DNA from: Abyssibius alkaniclasticus
GTDB lineage: Bacteria > Pseudomonadota > Alphaproteobacteria > Rhodobacterales > Rhodobacteraceae
Assembly: GCF_020447305.1 (NCBI RefSeq)
Contig: NZ_CP095732.1
Location: 2,574,501 to 2,638,500 of the forward strand
Reading direction: 5' to 3'
Length of the DNA: 64,000 nucleotides
Shown: piece after piece, positions 8,932 to 20,027 of the stretch
Layout: the number at the start of each line of letters is the position of its first letter
Position numbering within the stretch: position 1 is the stretch's first letter
The notes under the pieces: model-generated
The model's input: only the letters and a program-made list of their open reading frames with translations
Databases searched by the model: none
Told to the model about the DNA's origin: nothing
Translations under genes and position numbers: made by a program

Positions 8932-10026
8932 ATGTTACAGATCAAATCAGACGGGAAGCAGATTACCTGCACAAATACCCTGAAACTCGAAAAAATTGGC
9001 GCAATTGCCGCGCAAGAGCTGAGCTGCACCATGCAGCTTGTGCCGGGGATGGATATGAAGTCGGACCTGGGCAAAGACCTTGCCAAAAGGTTCGAGGCGA
9101 CCTTCCCCGACCGTATCAAGAACGAAATGGGCAAGCTTGAGGATAAATTCAGCCGTGCCCGCCTGCAATTGGCGCGGATGTTGAAAAATAACGACCCTGC
9201 CGTGAAGATGAAAACCTTCGCCGATAGCCAGCAGGAAGCGTTGATTGCAGATTGGAACAATTTCCACGGCAAATATGCCGAGCGAATCGCCGTGGATGTG
9301 CTGGGCGACAGCGCCAAGCTGATCGGCAAAGCGGCGGAAGAAGAGGTGAAGAAGCTGAAGCCGAAATTCAGCTTTGATACCCTGCGCGATGCCAAGGCCA
9401 ATTTCATGACCGGCGTTTTGGGGGCCGATGGTGCGGGGGCGGTCAATGCCGCCAGCACCGGCAATGTTGGCGCGCTCATCCCGATGATCAACGGCGCGGG
9501 GGCGCAAATTGGTGCTTCTGTCACCATTTGGGATGGGAACGAGCAGATTTTCAAGCAAAGCCAGATTTCTGCGGGCGGGCTGGCCAGCGATGTCGGCAAA
9601 ATCTCCAAAGCCGTGCAAACCGGCATTACCCGCATCGCCCGCATGGAAAAGCTGCGCGTGGCAACGCGGGCGCGGATTGTGAAGGCAACGATCGAAAGCC
9701 AGAAGGCCGCCGATGTGCTGACCAAAGCCATGCGCGCCGCGCTGAAGGGCAAGGACAGTCGCCAGATCAGGGTGATTGACGCCACCCGCCGCCAGGTGGC
9801 CGGCACCAAGGCCGAGGCACTGAAACTGCGCGATTCCATCGCGCCGACCGACCAGATTTTGAAGCTGCTGACCGAGGCCAAGGCGCTGATAGATCAGGCC
9901 GAAGCACTGGCCAAGGGCAATGCGGGCAGCGCGAATGATGCGGCAAGCAAAGCCAAGAGCATTTCCAAAGACCTGAAAACCGGGGCAAGCGCGCTGAACG
10001 TGCTGACCACCCGGCTGCGCGGATAA
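8932..10026 (+). CDS. Unrecognised Ala/Lys-rich coiled-coil protein
   Basis: I do not recognise this 364-residue protein. The ATG at 8932 is chosen because ACGGAA precedes it; the frame is open a further 22 codons upstream but without a good start signal. There is no signal peptide or transmembrane segment. An N-terminal portion (1-60) with a short beta-like start is followed by long amphipathic helices (about 60-160), a glycine/alanine-rich mid-section with beta character (about 165-225, GADGAGAVNAAS and GAGAQIGASVTIWDG), and long Lys/Ala/Gln-rich helices to the end (225-364), suggesting coiled coils or a bundle. It sits between clpP and tig, transcribed divergently from clpP, and ends in a bidirectional terminator. 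It may be structural or a toxin-like or phage-like protein; nothing visible decides. Confidence 0.75.
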   Translation: MLQIKSDGKQITCTNTLKLEKIGAIAAQELSCTMQLVPGMDMKSDLGKDLAKRFEATFPDRIKNEMGKLEDKFSRARLQLARMLKNNDPAVKMKTFADSQQEALIADWNNFHGKYAERIAVDVLGDSAKLIGKAAEEEVKKLKPKFSFDTLRDAKANFMTGVLGADGAGAVNAASTGNVGALIPMINGAGAQIGASVTIWDGNEQIFKQSQISAGGLASDVGKISKAVQTGITRIARMEKLRVATRARIVKATIESQKAADVLTKAMRAALKGKDSRQIRVIDATRRQVAGTKAEALKLRDSIAPTDQILKLLTEAKALIDQAEALAKGNAGSANDAASKAKSISKDLKTGASALNVLTTRLRG

Positions 10027-10052
10027 AAAAGGCGACCCGAAGGCCGCCTTTT
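10027..10052. terminator. Bidirectional intrinsic terminator
   Basis: An 8-bp perfect stem (AAAAGGCG pairing with CGCCTTTT) around a 10-nt loop. Because the arms themselves begin with A-runs and end with T-runs, it can stop transcription from both the plus-strand orphan and the convergent tig gene. Confidence 0.8.
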
Positions 10053-10072
10053 CAAATCACTGTCCCGAATTT

Positions 10073-11404
10073 TTATTCGTCTTCCAGCGCTTCAATCGCT
10101 TTTTCCAGCTCGGCTTTGGTGACCGTTTTGTCGGTTACTTGCGCCAGTTCAAAGATGTAGTCCACAACCTTGTCTTCAAAGATCGGGGCGCGCATCTGCT
10201 GCTGGGCCTGCTGGTTTTTCTGGATGAAGTCGAAAAACTCACGCTCCTGCCCCGGATAGCGGCTGGCCTGGCGGAACATGGCCTGCTGCATTTCGGCATC
10301 CGAAACCACAATCTCGTTCTTCGTGCCAACCTCGGCCAGCAAAAGGCCAAGGCGCACGCGGCGGCCAGCCAGTTTTTTATGCTCGTCGGTGGTCTCGATC
10401 TCGGGGTGGTCGTGGCCATCCACGTCGGGGTTGTCTTCATGCCATAGCTGGTGGGCAATCTGGCCCGCTTCGGCATTGACCAGCGTTTCGGGCAGGTCGA
10501 ACTTCACCACACCGTCAAGCGCATCCATCAGCTTGCGCTTCATCACGGCGCGGGCGGCACCCTTGTATTCTTCGGCCAAACGGTCGGAAACCTGTTTGCG
10601 CAGCGCGGCAAGGTCTTCGGCGCCGTATTTGGTGGCCAGCTCGTCATCCAGCGGTGCGGGCTTGGGTTCACGCACTTCCTTGATGGTGCAGGCGAACACC
10701 GCGTCTTTACCGGCAAGGTTCTTTGCACCGTAATTTTCGGGGAAGGTGACTTTGACCTCAACCTCTTCGCCCTCTTTCACGCCGTCAAGCTGCTCTTCAA
10801 AGCCGGGGATGAAGCTGCCCGAACCCAGCACCAGCGGATAATCCTCGGCGGTGCCGCCTTCAAACAGCTCCCCATCGACCGAGCCTTTGAAGTCGATCAC
10901 GACCTGGTCACCGTCTTTGGCCTTGGAGCCTTTGCGGCGCTTCTCGAAATGGTTGGACGAGGCGGCAAGGTTGGTCAGCGCCTCTTCAACCGAAGCCTCG
11001 TCAACCTCGGCGACCAGACGCTCAAGCTTGATTTTGCTGAAATCGGTTTCCGGCACAACGGGCAGGTTTTCATATTCCAGCGTGACGTTCACGTCATCGC
11101 CTTCTTTCCATTCCTCATCGGCCATTTTTACATCGGGCTGCACGGCGGGGCGGTCGCCCGTTTTGGTGAAATGCTCGTTCACCGCGCCATCAACGGCTTC
11201 CTGCAAGGCTTCGCCCAGAACGGATTTGCCGAACATCTTCTTCATCAGCGCCATCGGGGCCTTGCCCTTGCGAAAGCCCTTCATCTGAAAATCCGCACGC
11301 GCGGTTTCGAGTTTTTCGTCCACCTTGGCGGCAAGCTCCTCGGCAGTAACCTTGATGGCATAGGCGCGCTTCAGGCCTTCGTTCAGGGTTTCGGTGACCT
11401 GCAT
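10073..11404 (-). CDS. tig: Trigger factor (ribosome-associated chaperone, PPIase)
   Basis: Ribosome-bound chaperone that meets nascent chains, 443 residues. The N-terminal ribosome-binding domain contains the GFRKGKAP signature near residue 44. The FKBP-type prolyl isomerase domain follows (about 155-245, [14 protein letters not shown] and [17 protein letters not shown]), and then the helical substrate-binding C-terminal domain. The length fits the family. The protein faces the orphan across a shared terminator; the usual tig-clpP-clpX order is preserved but interrupted. Confidence 0.97.
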   Translation of the reverse strand: MQVTETLNEGLKRAYAIKVTAEELAAKVDEKLETARADFQMKGFRKGKAPMALMKKMFGKSVLGEALQEAVDGAVNEHFTKTGDRPAVQPDVKMADEEWKEGDDVNVTLEYENLPVVPETDFSKIKLERLVAEVDEASVEEALTNLAASSNHFEKRRKGSKAKDGDQVVIDFKGSVDGELFEGGTAEDYPLVLGSGSFIPGFEEQLDGVKEGEEVEVKVTFPENYGAKNLAGKDAVFACTIKEVREPKPAPLDDELATKYGAEDLAALRKQVSDRLAEEYKGAARAVMKRKLMDALDGVVKFDLPETLVNAEAGQIAHQLWHEDNPDVDGHDHPEIETTDEHKKLAGRRVRLGLLLAEVGTKNEIVVSDAEMQQAMFRQASRYPGQEREFFDFIQKNQQAQQQMRAPIFEDKVVDYIFELAQVTDKTVTKAELEKAIEALEDE

Positions 11405-11534
11405 GTTGATCCTCTAGTTGCTAGCGGGCGCATCCGCCCCAATCCAAAATCCCGCCCCTTCTATTGATGGGCCGTGCGTGTTGCAAGGGGGAATGGCAGG
11501 CCATATACGAAATGCACAACCATAGCGAGTTTGT

Positions 11535-12170
11535 ATGCGTCTGCGTTCTGAAATTGTGACACCCATTGTATCAGTCATCCTTGTGATCGGTGCGATCGTC
11601 TGGTTTGTGGCTGCAAACTGGGATGAAAAATCAAGACTATTCCCCGGCGATTTGGATGAAGTCATAGAATCCAACGCCATCTTTTGTTTTAATCAAACAC
11701 CGTCAGGGCAGTGTGAATGGATCGAGTTTAGGGATTCAAACGAGCGCGGGTCAGAATTTTCATATATTGTTCAAATTGTCGAAGGAAGAATTCAAGGCCA
11801 CAGCCAAAGGCATAGATATATTGAAGGTCGACGATGCCGCTCGCTACGTCGATATCTTACCATTGGCAACGATATCCTTGACCTTGGTTTACCGGTTCGT
11901 GAGATTTTCCACATCGGCGCTGATACTGAGCGTTACTATTTGCGCGGCGCCAATAACGCCACATTCTTCGACGATGAGGGATTGGAAACAGCAAATGGCA
12001 GTTTGTATGATTTGAACCTGCCGCAATACTGCTCAGAATACGACCTGGCGGAACCCGGTGCGGGCTATGACCTTGTCCACTTTGGGTTCAGCGGATCGGA
12101 ACAATTTTCCGAACAAAACAACGTGACATTGCTTCCTGCCGACACAAGCTATGTTGATCTTGTCCGATGA
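11535..12170 (+). CDS. Unknown membrane-anchored protein, AT-rich gene
   Basis: A 211-residue protein with one N-terminal transmembrane helix (about residues 9-27, VSVILVIGAIVWFVA) and a periplasmic domain with four to five cysteines. I recognise no domain. The gene is clearly more AT-rich than its neighbours and uses rarer codons, which suggests acquisition by transfer. It stands alone between divergent tig and convergent tRNA-Leu; no good Shine-Dalgarno sequence precedes the ATG. Confidence 0.65.
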   Translation: MRLRSEIVTPIVSVILVIGAIVWFVAANWDEKSRLFPGDLDEVIESNAIFCFNQTPSGQCEWIEFRDSNERGSEFSYIVQIVEGRIQGHSQRHRYIEGRRCRSLRRYLTIGNDILDLGLPVREIFHIGADTERYYLRGANNATFFDDEGLETANGSLYDLNLPQYCSEYDLAEPGAGYDLVHFGFSGSEQFSEQNNVTLLPADTSYVDLVR

Positions 12171-12175
12171 AACTC

Positions 12176-12260
12176 TGGTGCGGGTGGAGGGACTTGAACC
12201 CCCACGCCTTGCGGCGCTAGAACCTAAATCTAGTGCGTCTACCAATTTCGCCACACCCGC
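12176..12260 (-). tRNA. tRNA-Leu (anticodon UAG)
   Basis: The reverse strand folds as a type II tRNA: 7-bp acceptor stem (GCGGGTG with CACCCGC), D-arm with TTGGTAGAC, anticodon stem CTAGA/TCTAG around the loop TTTAGGT (anticodon TAG), a long variable arm (CGCCGCAAGGCG), and the T-loop GGTTCAAGTCC. The discriminator base is A and the CCA end is encoded (12176-12178). With the extra arm and UAG anticodon it reads CUN leucine codons. It lies 44 nt downstream of nnr on the same strand. Confidence 0.97.
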
Positions 12261-12304
12261 GTTCCGGCGCGCTATGTAACAAGTTCACTCTGGCGGGAAA
12301 AGCC

Positions 12305-14509
<2,205 letters not shown>

Positions 14510-14542
14510 CCCCGAACTTTCCACCAGAACACAGGTATCATT

Positions 14543-15952
14543 ATGAGCGACGCCCAAAGCATTCTTGCGCGCATGAAAGATGAAGACATCGAGTATCTCG
14601 ATGTGCGCTTCACCGACCCGCGCGGCAAACTCCAGCATGTCACGCTGCACAAAGACATCATCGACGAGGACTTCTTTGAAGAAGGCTTCATGTTCGATGG
14701 CAGCTCGATTGCCGGCTGGAAAAGCATCGACAAATCGGACATGAAGCTGATGCCCGATCTGACCAGCGCCTATGTCGACCCGTTCTATGCCGAAAAGACC
14801 ATGTGCATCCATTGCACGGTGCTGGAGCCCGACACGAACGAGCGCTACGACCGCGACCCGCGCGGCACAGCCGAGAACGCCGAAAACTATCTGCGTTCCT
14901 CCGGAATTGGCGATGTGGCCTATTTTGGCCCCGAGGCTGAATTCTTCATGTTCGACGATGTGCGCTATTCCAACTCGATGAACAAGGTCAGCTTTGAAGT
15001 GGATGCGGTGGATGCCGCATGGAACACCGACGCCGCCTATGAAATGGGCAATATGGGCCACCGCCCGGGCGTCAAGGGCGGCTATTTCCCCGTTAACCCA
15101 ACCGATTCAGCGCAGGATATTCGCGGCGAGATGCTGTCGACCATGAAGCGCATCGGCATGAAGGTCGACAAGCACCACCACGAGGTTGCCAGCACCCAGC
15201 ACGAGCTTGGGCTGATCTTCGGCACGCTGACCGAGCAGGCCGACAATATCCAGAAATACAAATACGTCATCCATAACGTGGCCCATGCCTATGGCAAGAC
15301 CGCCACTTTCATGCCCAAGCCGATTTATGGCGATAACGGCTCAGGGATGCATGTGAACATGTCGATCTGGAAAGACGGCAAGAACCTGTTCTCAGGCGAC
15401 AAATATGCCGACCTGTCGGATGAGGCGCTGTTCTTCATCGGCGGCATTCTGAAACATGCCAAGGCGCTGAACGCGCTGACCAACCCGTCCACAAACAGCT
15501 ACAAACGCCTGATCCCCGGCTTTGAAGCCCCCGTTCTGCGCGCCTATTCGGCCCGCAACCGCTCGGGCTGTGTGCGCATTCCGTGGACAGAAAGCCCCAA
15601 GGCCAAGCGTGTCGAGGCCCGCTTCCCCGACCCGACCGCCAACCCCTATCTGTGCTTTGCCGCATTGCTGATGGCGGGCATCGACGGGATCAAGAACCGC
15701 ATCCACCCCGGTGAAGCCTCGGACAAAGACCTGTATGACCTGCCGCCTGAAGAACTGGCCGGCATCCCGACAGTTTGCGGCAGCTTGCGCGAAGCCCTGG
15801 AAAGCCTTGAGGCCGACCACGACTTCCTGCTTGCAGGCAACGTGTTCACCAAAGACCAGCTTCAGGGCTATATGGCGCTGAAATGGGAAGAAGTTTACAA
15901 GGTCGAACACACCCCGCATCCGGTGGAATACGGGATGTATTATAGCTGCTAA
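14543..15952 (+). CDS. glnA: Glutamine synthetase type I
   Basis: GSI makes glutamine from glutamate and ammonia. The 469-residue protein contains the N-terminal signature FDGSSIAGW, the glutamate-binding [14 protein letters not shown] region, the ATP-binding [17 protein letters not shown] segment and the adenylylation site, the Tyr in DLYDLPPEE near residue 398. The adenylylation site implies control by GlnE. It forms an operon with glnB and ends in a strong intrinsic terminator. Confidence 0.98.
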   Translation: MSDAQSILARMKDEDIEYLDVRFTDPRGKLQHVTLHKDIIDEDFFEEGFMFDGSSIAGWKSIDKSDMKLMPDLTSAYVDPFYAEKTMCIHCTVLEPDTNERYDRDPRGTAENAENYLRSSGIGDVAYFGPEAEFFMFDDVRYSNSMNKVSFEVDAVDAAWNTDAAYEMGNMGHRPGVKGGYFPVNPTDSAQDIRGEMLSTMKRIGMKVDKHHHEVASTQHELGLIFGTLTEQADNIQKYKYVIHNVAHAYGKTATFMPKPIYGDNGSGMHVNMSIWKDGKNLFSGDKYADLSDEALFFIGGILKHAKALNALTNPSTNSYKRLIPGFEAPVLRAYSARNRSGCVRIPWTESPKAKRVEARFPDPTANPYLCFAALLMAGIDGIKNRIHPGEASDKDLYDLPPEELAGIPTVCGSLREALESLEADHDFLLAGNVFTKDQLQGYMALKWEEVYKVEHTPHPVEYGMYYSC

Positions 15953-15974
15953 ACGCGGCACTCCCTTACAAATC

Positions 15975-15998
15975 GGGGCCCTGCGGGGCCCCTTTTTT
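15975..15998 (+). terminator. Intrinsic terminator of glnB-glnA
   Basis: A 7-bp all-GC stem (GGGGCCC with GGGCCCC), a 4-nt loop and six thymines directly after it, 23 nt downstream of the glnA stop. Confidence 0.92.
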
Positions 15999-16060
15999 CT
16001 TGCGTGACATACTGCACCACGCGATATTGCGCACACATTTATCGTTAAGAAGGTATGAAC

Positions 16061-16708
16061 ATGAGAACATTTATTTCCTGTCTTGCCCTGACGCTTGCAC
16101 CTTTTGGCGGCGGTTTTGCCTATGCGGGCGCAGCAGAAACGCCAGTTGCAAGCGTAGGCAGCGCAGTTGCCAACACGGTCAGCGTGACTGACTGGAGCGG
16201 GTTTTACGCGGGCGCCAGCTATGGTTTCGTTCAGGACTCGATGGCGAGCTATCAAAACGGAGCCTTTGGCGGCAATCTGTTTGTCGGCGGTGACTCTTTT
16301 GGCGGCTTCGCCGGCTACAATTTCCAGCGCGGCAATTTTGTTTATGGTGCCGAACTGGGCTACACAGCAGGCCCGTTTGCCACCAGAGAAGGCTTTCATA
16401 CCGTAACCACACAGGACTATTTGGACCTGAAACTGCGGTTGGGTTACTCTATGGGCAAGGTGTTGTTCTACGGCTTTGCCGGATATTCCACCGCAACCTT
16501 CTATGAAGACAGTGTTGCACCCGCCACCACAATAGATGGGCTCAACTACGGTGTTGGTGTCGATTACCAGATCACCGAGCGCATTTTTGCCGGGGTCGAA
16601 TATGTTGCACGCGATCTTTCCGGTGAGTTTGACCAGACAGATTGGCCGGACTGGACATTTGAGGGCCCGTCATCCTCGGTCAACCTGCGCGTAGGCTTCA
16701 GCTTCTGA
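16061..16708 (+). CDS. Outer-membrane beta-barrel protein
   Basis: A 215-residue outer-membrane protein of the Omp25/OmpA-like 8-strand barrel class. A signal peptide (cleavage near YAGA/AE, residue 22-27) leads into WSGFYAGASYGF, the typical first strand (WtGFYvGg). Alternating aromatic strands, FGGFAGYNFQRGNFVYGAELGY, and the C-terminal VNLRVGFSF ending in phenylalanine, a BAM recognition signal, support the barrel. The ATG at 16061 is preferred over 16055 because AAGAAGG then has proper spacing. It is a single gene with no clear functional partner. Confidence 0.85.
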   Translation: MRTFISCLALTLAPFGGGFAYAGAAETPVASVGSAVANTVSVTDWSGFYAGASYGFVQDSMASYQNGAFGGNLFVGGDSFGGFAGYNFQRGNFVYGAELGYTAGPFATREGFHTVTTQDYLDLKLRLGYSMGKVLFYGFAGYSTATFYEDSVAPATTIDGLNYGVGVDYQITERIFAGVEYVARDLSGEFDQTDWPDWTFEGPSSSVNLRVGFSF

Positions 16709-16756
16709 CAAAGGCTGGGCGCCATTGCCGCCGGGCTTGAATGAACTCTGATAGAT

Positions 16757-16798
16757 GCGGCATCGCACGAAGTGCCAGGAACAGATGTGCGATGCCGC
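16757..16798. terminator. Strong inverted repeat between convergent genes
   Basis: GCGGCATCGCAC and GTGCGATGCCGC form a 12-bp perfect stem around an 18-nt loop, placed between the outer-membrane protein gene and the convergent Rieske oxygenase gene. There is no long T-run, so it may act as a weak bidirectional terminator or an mRNA 3'-end stabiliser. Confidence 0.6.
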
Positions 16799-16813
16799 TG
16801 AAGCCTTTCTAAC

Positions 16814-17854
16814 CTAACCCTGCATTTGCGCATCTACCTGCTTTTCTTCATTGATCATCGCAAGCAGCTGGCGGCGGAAGCGGAGTTGGCCGCCGTCGAT
16901 CGGCAGGTCGATATGGGGCGATGTCTTATTGTCCATCCCGATCTGCACCTCGTTCAGAATGGCGCGATCTTCCTCGAATGCGTGCTGCACATCCTCGCTC
17001 ATCAGCTTGGACAGCGCCTCGTCATCGGGGCGGATATTGCGCAGTTGGAACCAGTAATACCGCGTTTCGGATTCGGTTGTCGGGGTCATGAAATTGTAGC
17101 TGTCCATGATGAAGGTATCTTCATGCAGCGCCCCGTTCGGCCCGCCCGTGCCCGCCGGGGTAAAGATGGCGCGGATCAGCGCATGGCTGGGATAGCGCAC
17201 CTCGTAATGCTGCAAGCGGTCGCAATTGCCGGTAAAGCCGATGACCTTCTTGTAAAACGGTGCCGGTTCCACATCCATCATCCAGCGATGCACGATGACC
17301 CCGTTTTCGGTTTTGGAAACCCGCAATGGCGTATCTTTGGTGGCATCCTGCGCGAATGAGCCCTGATGCACCCAGGCCACATGCGTAGGGTCGAGCAGGT
17401 TATCTGTCATCAGCAAGTAGTTGCAGTTCAGCTGCATGGCCGCACCGCGGTTGATGCCCCAGGCCGGGTCGCCAAAATTCGGGATGTCGAAAATATCGCT
17501 CGTATCGGCAATGGCGGCATTGCCCATCCAGATCCAGACCAGCCCGTATTTTTCATGCACCGGATAGCTGCGCAGCTTGGCGTTGGACGGAATATCGCCA
17601 CCACCCGGCGCCCAGACGCATTGGCCCGAGCAGTTGAAGGTCAGCCCGTGGTAGCCGCATTCGACATTTCCATCCTTGATGCGCCCTTTGGACAGCGGCA
17701 GCTTTCTGTGCGGGCAGGCATCTTCCAGCGCGAAAACCTCGCCCGCCGCGTTGCGAAACATGCAGATCTTTTCGCCAAGCACCACAACCTGCTGCAAATC
17801 GGTGCCAATTTCATGGCCCCAGGCGGCAACATACCAGGCATTGTTCAGAAACAT
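16814..17854 (-). CDS. Rieske non-heme iron oxygenase, VanA-like
   Basis: A 346-residue oxygenase subunit of the vanillate O-demethylase/toluenesulfonate monooxygenase type. The Rieske centre is CPHR with CGYHG 17 residues on; the mononuclear iron site is the NLLDPTHVAWVH motif (two His with the bridging Asp). Three ATG codons in a row occur at 17860, 17857 and 17854; the last gives the canonical MFLNNAWYVAAW start with GGAG 6 nt before it. The enzyme oxidises aromatic ethers or related compounds using electrons from a separate ferredoxin reductase, which is not encoded nearby, so the substrate remains open. The gene is monocistronic. Confidence 0.88.
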   Translation of the reverse strand: MFLNNAWYVAAWGHEIGTDLQQVVVLGEKICMFRNAAGEVFALEDACPHRKLPLSKGRIKDGNVECGYHGLTFNCSGQCVWAPGGGDIPSNAKLRSYPVHEKYGLVWIWMGNAAIADTSDIFDIPNFGDPAWGINRGAAMQLNCNYLLMTDNLLDPTHVAWVHQGSFAQDATKDTPLRVSKTENGVIVHRWMMDVEPAPFYKKVIGFTGNCDRLQHYEVRYPSHALIRAIFTPAGTGGPNGALHEDTFIMDSYNFMTPTTESETRYYWFQLRNIRPDDEALSKLMSEDVQHAFEEDRAILNEVQIGMDNKTSPHIDLPIDGGQLRFRRQLLAMINEEKQVDAQMQG

Positions 17855-18192
17855 CATCATCTCCAGAAATTCGCCACGCGCAACCGCGCATGGGTAATCC
17901 GGGCGTGCAGGATAATATGAAACAGGGCTTGAGGCGCCCCGGCACAGACGACGCCATCGTCCGGCCAAGGCAAGTCCTATGCAACAGGCGCGAAACGGTC
18001 AAGCGCCCGTGCATATTGACGAACCGGCACCTGCGCCCTATATGCCCATCCCCAAGGGGTCCGGCCCCTGCCGCGTGCAAGCGCAAGCTGTGGTGAAGCC
18101 CGGACATCTATGACCTGCCCCGCCCCTTTCCATGCGGTTATGGTAATGCACGCACCCTTAACGAATGCATGGCTTGGAAAAAGGCATGTCTT
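17855..18192. other. Intergenic region between divergent genes
   Basis: These 338 nt separate the oxygenase gene (minus) from the PF20066-type gene (plus). I see no plausible coding frame or RNA gene. It holds one good candidate promoter for the plus-strand gene and short GC hairpins (CCCCAAGGGG near 18052); no recognisable operator for the oxygenase is visible. Confidence 0.6.
18016..18044 (+). promoter_or_regulatory. Candidate sigma-70 promoter
   Basis: TTGACG, a 17-nt spacer and TATATG match the housekeeping consensus well. Transcription would begin near 18051 and give a leader of about 140 nt before the ATG at 18193. Confidence 0.45.
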
Positions 18193-18621
18193 ATGAATAC
18201 GCTTCCCACAGTTAACACGCTCAAGCAGCAGGCGCGTGCCTTGCGCGCGGCACTTGAGCCAACCACGCCCGTCAGCCATAGCCAATCGCTTGAGCTTGTT
18301 GCCAGGCAGCACGGCTATCGCGACTGGAACACATTGTTTGCCAGGCTCGGCAACCAGCACCCTGCCCCGCGCTTTGCAATCGGCCAGTTTGTCACTGGCC
18401 GCTATCTTGGCCACCCGTTCCGGGCGCGCATTCGTGCGGTGCGCGAGCGGGCCGATGGCTGGTTTGCGCTGGACCTGAAGTTTGATGACCCGATTGACGT
18501 GGTGCAGTTCAAAAACTTCAGCAACTACCGCTCTTACGTAAGCTGCACGGTAAACGGACTGGGCCGCACATTCGAGAAAACCTCGGACGGGCAGCCGCAT
18601 GTTGTGCTGGACCTTGCCTGA
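18193..18621 (+). CDS. Small protein with glyoxalase-superfamily-associated N-terminal domain
   Basis: A 142-residue soluble protein. The N-terminal 55 residues (LKQQARALRAAL, SHSQSLELVARQHGYRDWNTL) match the short helical module that I recall as PF20066 (Glyoxalase_8), often found ahead of glyoxalase folds or alone. The rest (residues 60-142) is beta-rich (GQFVTGRYLGHPFRARI, FDDPIDVVQF) and has no recognised domain or catalytic motif. The ATG at 18193 has AAGGCA 8 nt before it; an upstream ATG in frame at 18169 is less likely. The function is unknown. A strong hairpin separates it from dddP. Confidence 0.72.
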   Translation: MNTLPTVNTLKQQARALRAALEPTTPVSHSQSLELVARQHGYRDWNTLFARLGNQHPAPRFAIGQFVTGRYLGHPFRARIRAVRERADGWFALDLKFDDPIDVVQFKNFSNYRSYVSCTVNGLGRTFEKTSDGQPHVVLDLA

Positions 18622-18630
18622 AAACGACCA

Positions 18631-18662
18631 TGCGCTTGCCGCTTTTCTAGGCGGCAAGCGCA
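18631..18662 (+). terminator. Hairpin downstream of the PF20066-type gene
   Basis: TGCGCTTGCCGC and GCGGCAAGCGCA form a perfect 12-bp stem with an 8-nt loop, 9 nt after the stop. There is no T-run, but this stem is likely to end transcription or protect the 3' end, insulating dddP. Confidence 0.65.
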
Positions 18663-18713
18663 AGTTCTGACCCTAGTCTTGCTGCAAACCGCATTTCGAT
18701 GGGCCGTTAGACC

Positions 18714-20027
18714 ATGAACTATATCGACCGCCGCAAGATCGACCCGACCCGCCGCAAGCCCGATGGCACGCCGGATGACAATGACCGGGTTGAAATCGGG
18801 CCAACGCAGCTGGCATTTGATGAATGGGCAGCGGCGGGTTTGCAGGCCCCCAACCTTGATGCGATGCGCCGTTATCGCCATGCGCGGCTGGTTGAGCATA
18901 TCAACGCGCGCGACCTGGCCGGGCTGTTGGTGTTTGACCCGCTCAACATTCGCTATGCGACCGACAGCACGAATATGCAGCTTTGGAACACGCATAATCC
19001 GTTTCGCGCCTGCCTGATTTGTGCCGATGGGCATATGGTGATGTGGGATTACAAGAACTCGCCCTTTCTTTCGGCCTTCAACCCGCTGGTGGCCGAAGTG
19101 CGCTCGGGGGCGTCGATGTTCTATTTTTCAACCGGCGATCTGGGCGCGCGCAAGGCCGCGGCTTTTGCCGCCCAACTGGCCGACGTTCTGGCCGCCCACG
19201 CGCCGGGCCAGACACGGCTGGCGATTGACAAGATCATGCTCAGCGGGCTGCGGGCAATCGAAGCGCAAGGCTTTGTTGTCATTGAAGGCGAGGAGTTGAC
19301 GGAAAAGGCGCGCTCGATCAAGGGGCCGGATGAGATTCTGGCCATGCGCTGCGCCATGAATGCCTGCGAAAAAGCCGTGGCCGCGATGGAGCGCGCCGCC
19401 AGCCCCGGGCTTTCGGAAGATGATATCTGGGCGGTGCTACAGGCCGAAAATATTCGCCGTGGCGGAGAGTGGATTGAAACACGCCTGCTGACATCGGGCC
19501 CGCGCACCAACCCGTGGTTTCAGGAATGCGGGCCGCGCATTGTGCAAAACAACGAGATACTGGCCTTTGATACCGACCTGATCGGCGCCTATGGCATGTG
19601 CTGCGATATTTCGCGCACTTGGTTTGTAGGCAACGGCAAGCCGCGCCAGGACATGATTGACGATTACGCGCTCGGCTGGGAGCATATCGAGCATAACATG
19701 GCCATGCTCAAACCCGGCGTGTCCATGCGCGACCTTGTGCAAAACGGTCATCAACTGCCCGACATCTATCAGGCGCAAAAATATTCCTGCGCCATGCACG
19801 GCGTTGGCCTGTGCGATGAATGGCCGCTCATCGACTATGCCGACCGCGACGAGGAGGGCGCGTTCGATTACGAGATCAAACCCGGCATGATGCTGTGCGT
19901 CGAAGCCCTGATCAGCCGTGAGGGCGGCGATTTTTCGATCAAGCTGGAAGATCAGGTGCTGATCACCGAAACCGGATATGAAAACCTGACCAGCTACCCG
20001 CGTGATGCGGCCTTGCTGGGGCTTTAG
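18714..20027 (+). CDS. dddP: Dimethylsulfoniopropionate (DMSP) lyase
   Basis: DddP cleaves DMSP, an algal osmolyte, to dimethyl sulfide and acrylate. It belongs to the M24 creatinase/aminopeptidase-P fold but has no peptidase activity. This 437-residue protein matches the roseobacter DddP sequence I remember over its whole length (IGPTQLAF, FDPLNIRYATDSTNMQLWNT, RLLTSGPRTNPWFQECGP). The metal ligands are visible as D286, D288, D298, H362, E397 and E412, and the proposed catalytic aspartate as D368 (HGVGLCDEW); all are shifted by exactly 9 from the published DddP numbering as I recall it. No acrylate-handling, DMSP-transport or regulator genes lie nearby. The 3' end overlaps the convergent glycosyltransferase by 4 nt. 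Confidence 0.92.
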   Translation: MNYIDRRKIDPTRRKPDGTPDDNDRVEIGPTQLAFDEWAAAGLQAPNLDAMRRYRHARLVEHINARDLAGLLVFDPLNIRYATDSTNMQLWNTHNPFRACLICADGHMVMWDYKNSPFLSAFNPLVAEVRSGASMFYFSTGDLGARKAAAFAAQLADVLAAHAPGQTRLAIDKIMLSGLRAIEAQGFVVIEGEELTEKARSIKGPDEILAMRCAMNACEKAVAAMERAASPGLSEDDIWAVLQAENIRRGGEWIETRLLTSGPRTNPWFQECGPRIVQNNEILAFDTDLIGAYGMCCDISRTWFVGNGKPRQDMIDDYALGWEHIEHNMAMLKPGVSMRDLVQNGHQLPDIYQAQKYSCAMHGVGLCDEWPLIDYADRDEEGAFDYEIKPGMMLCVEALISREGGDFSIKLEDQVLITETGYENLTSYPRDAALLGL

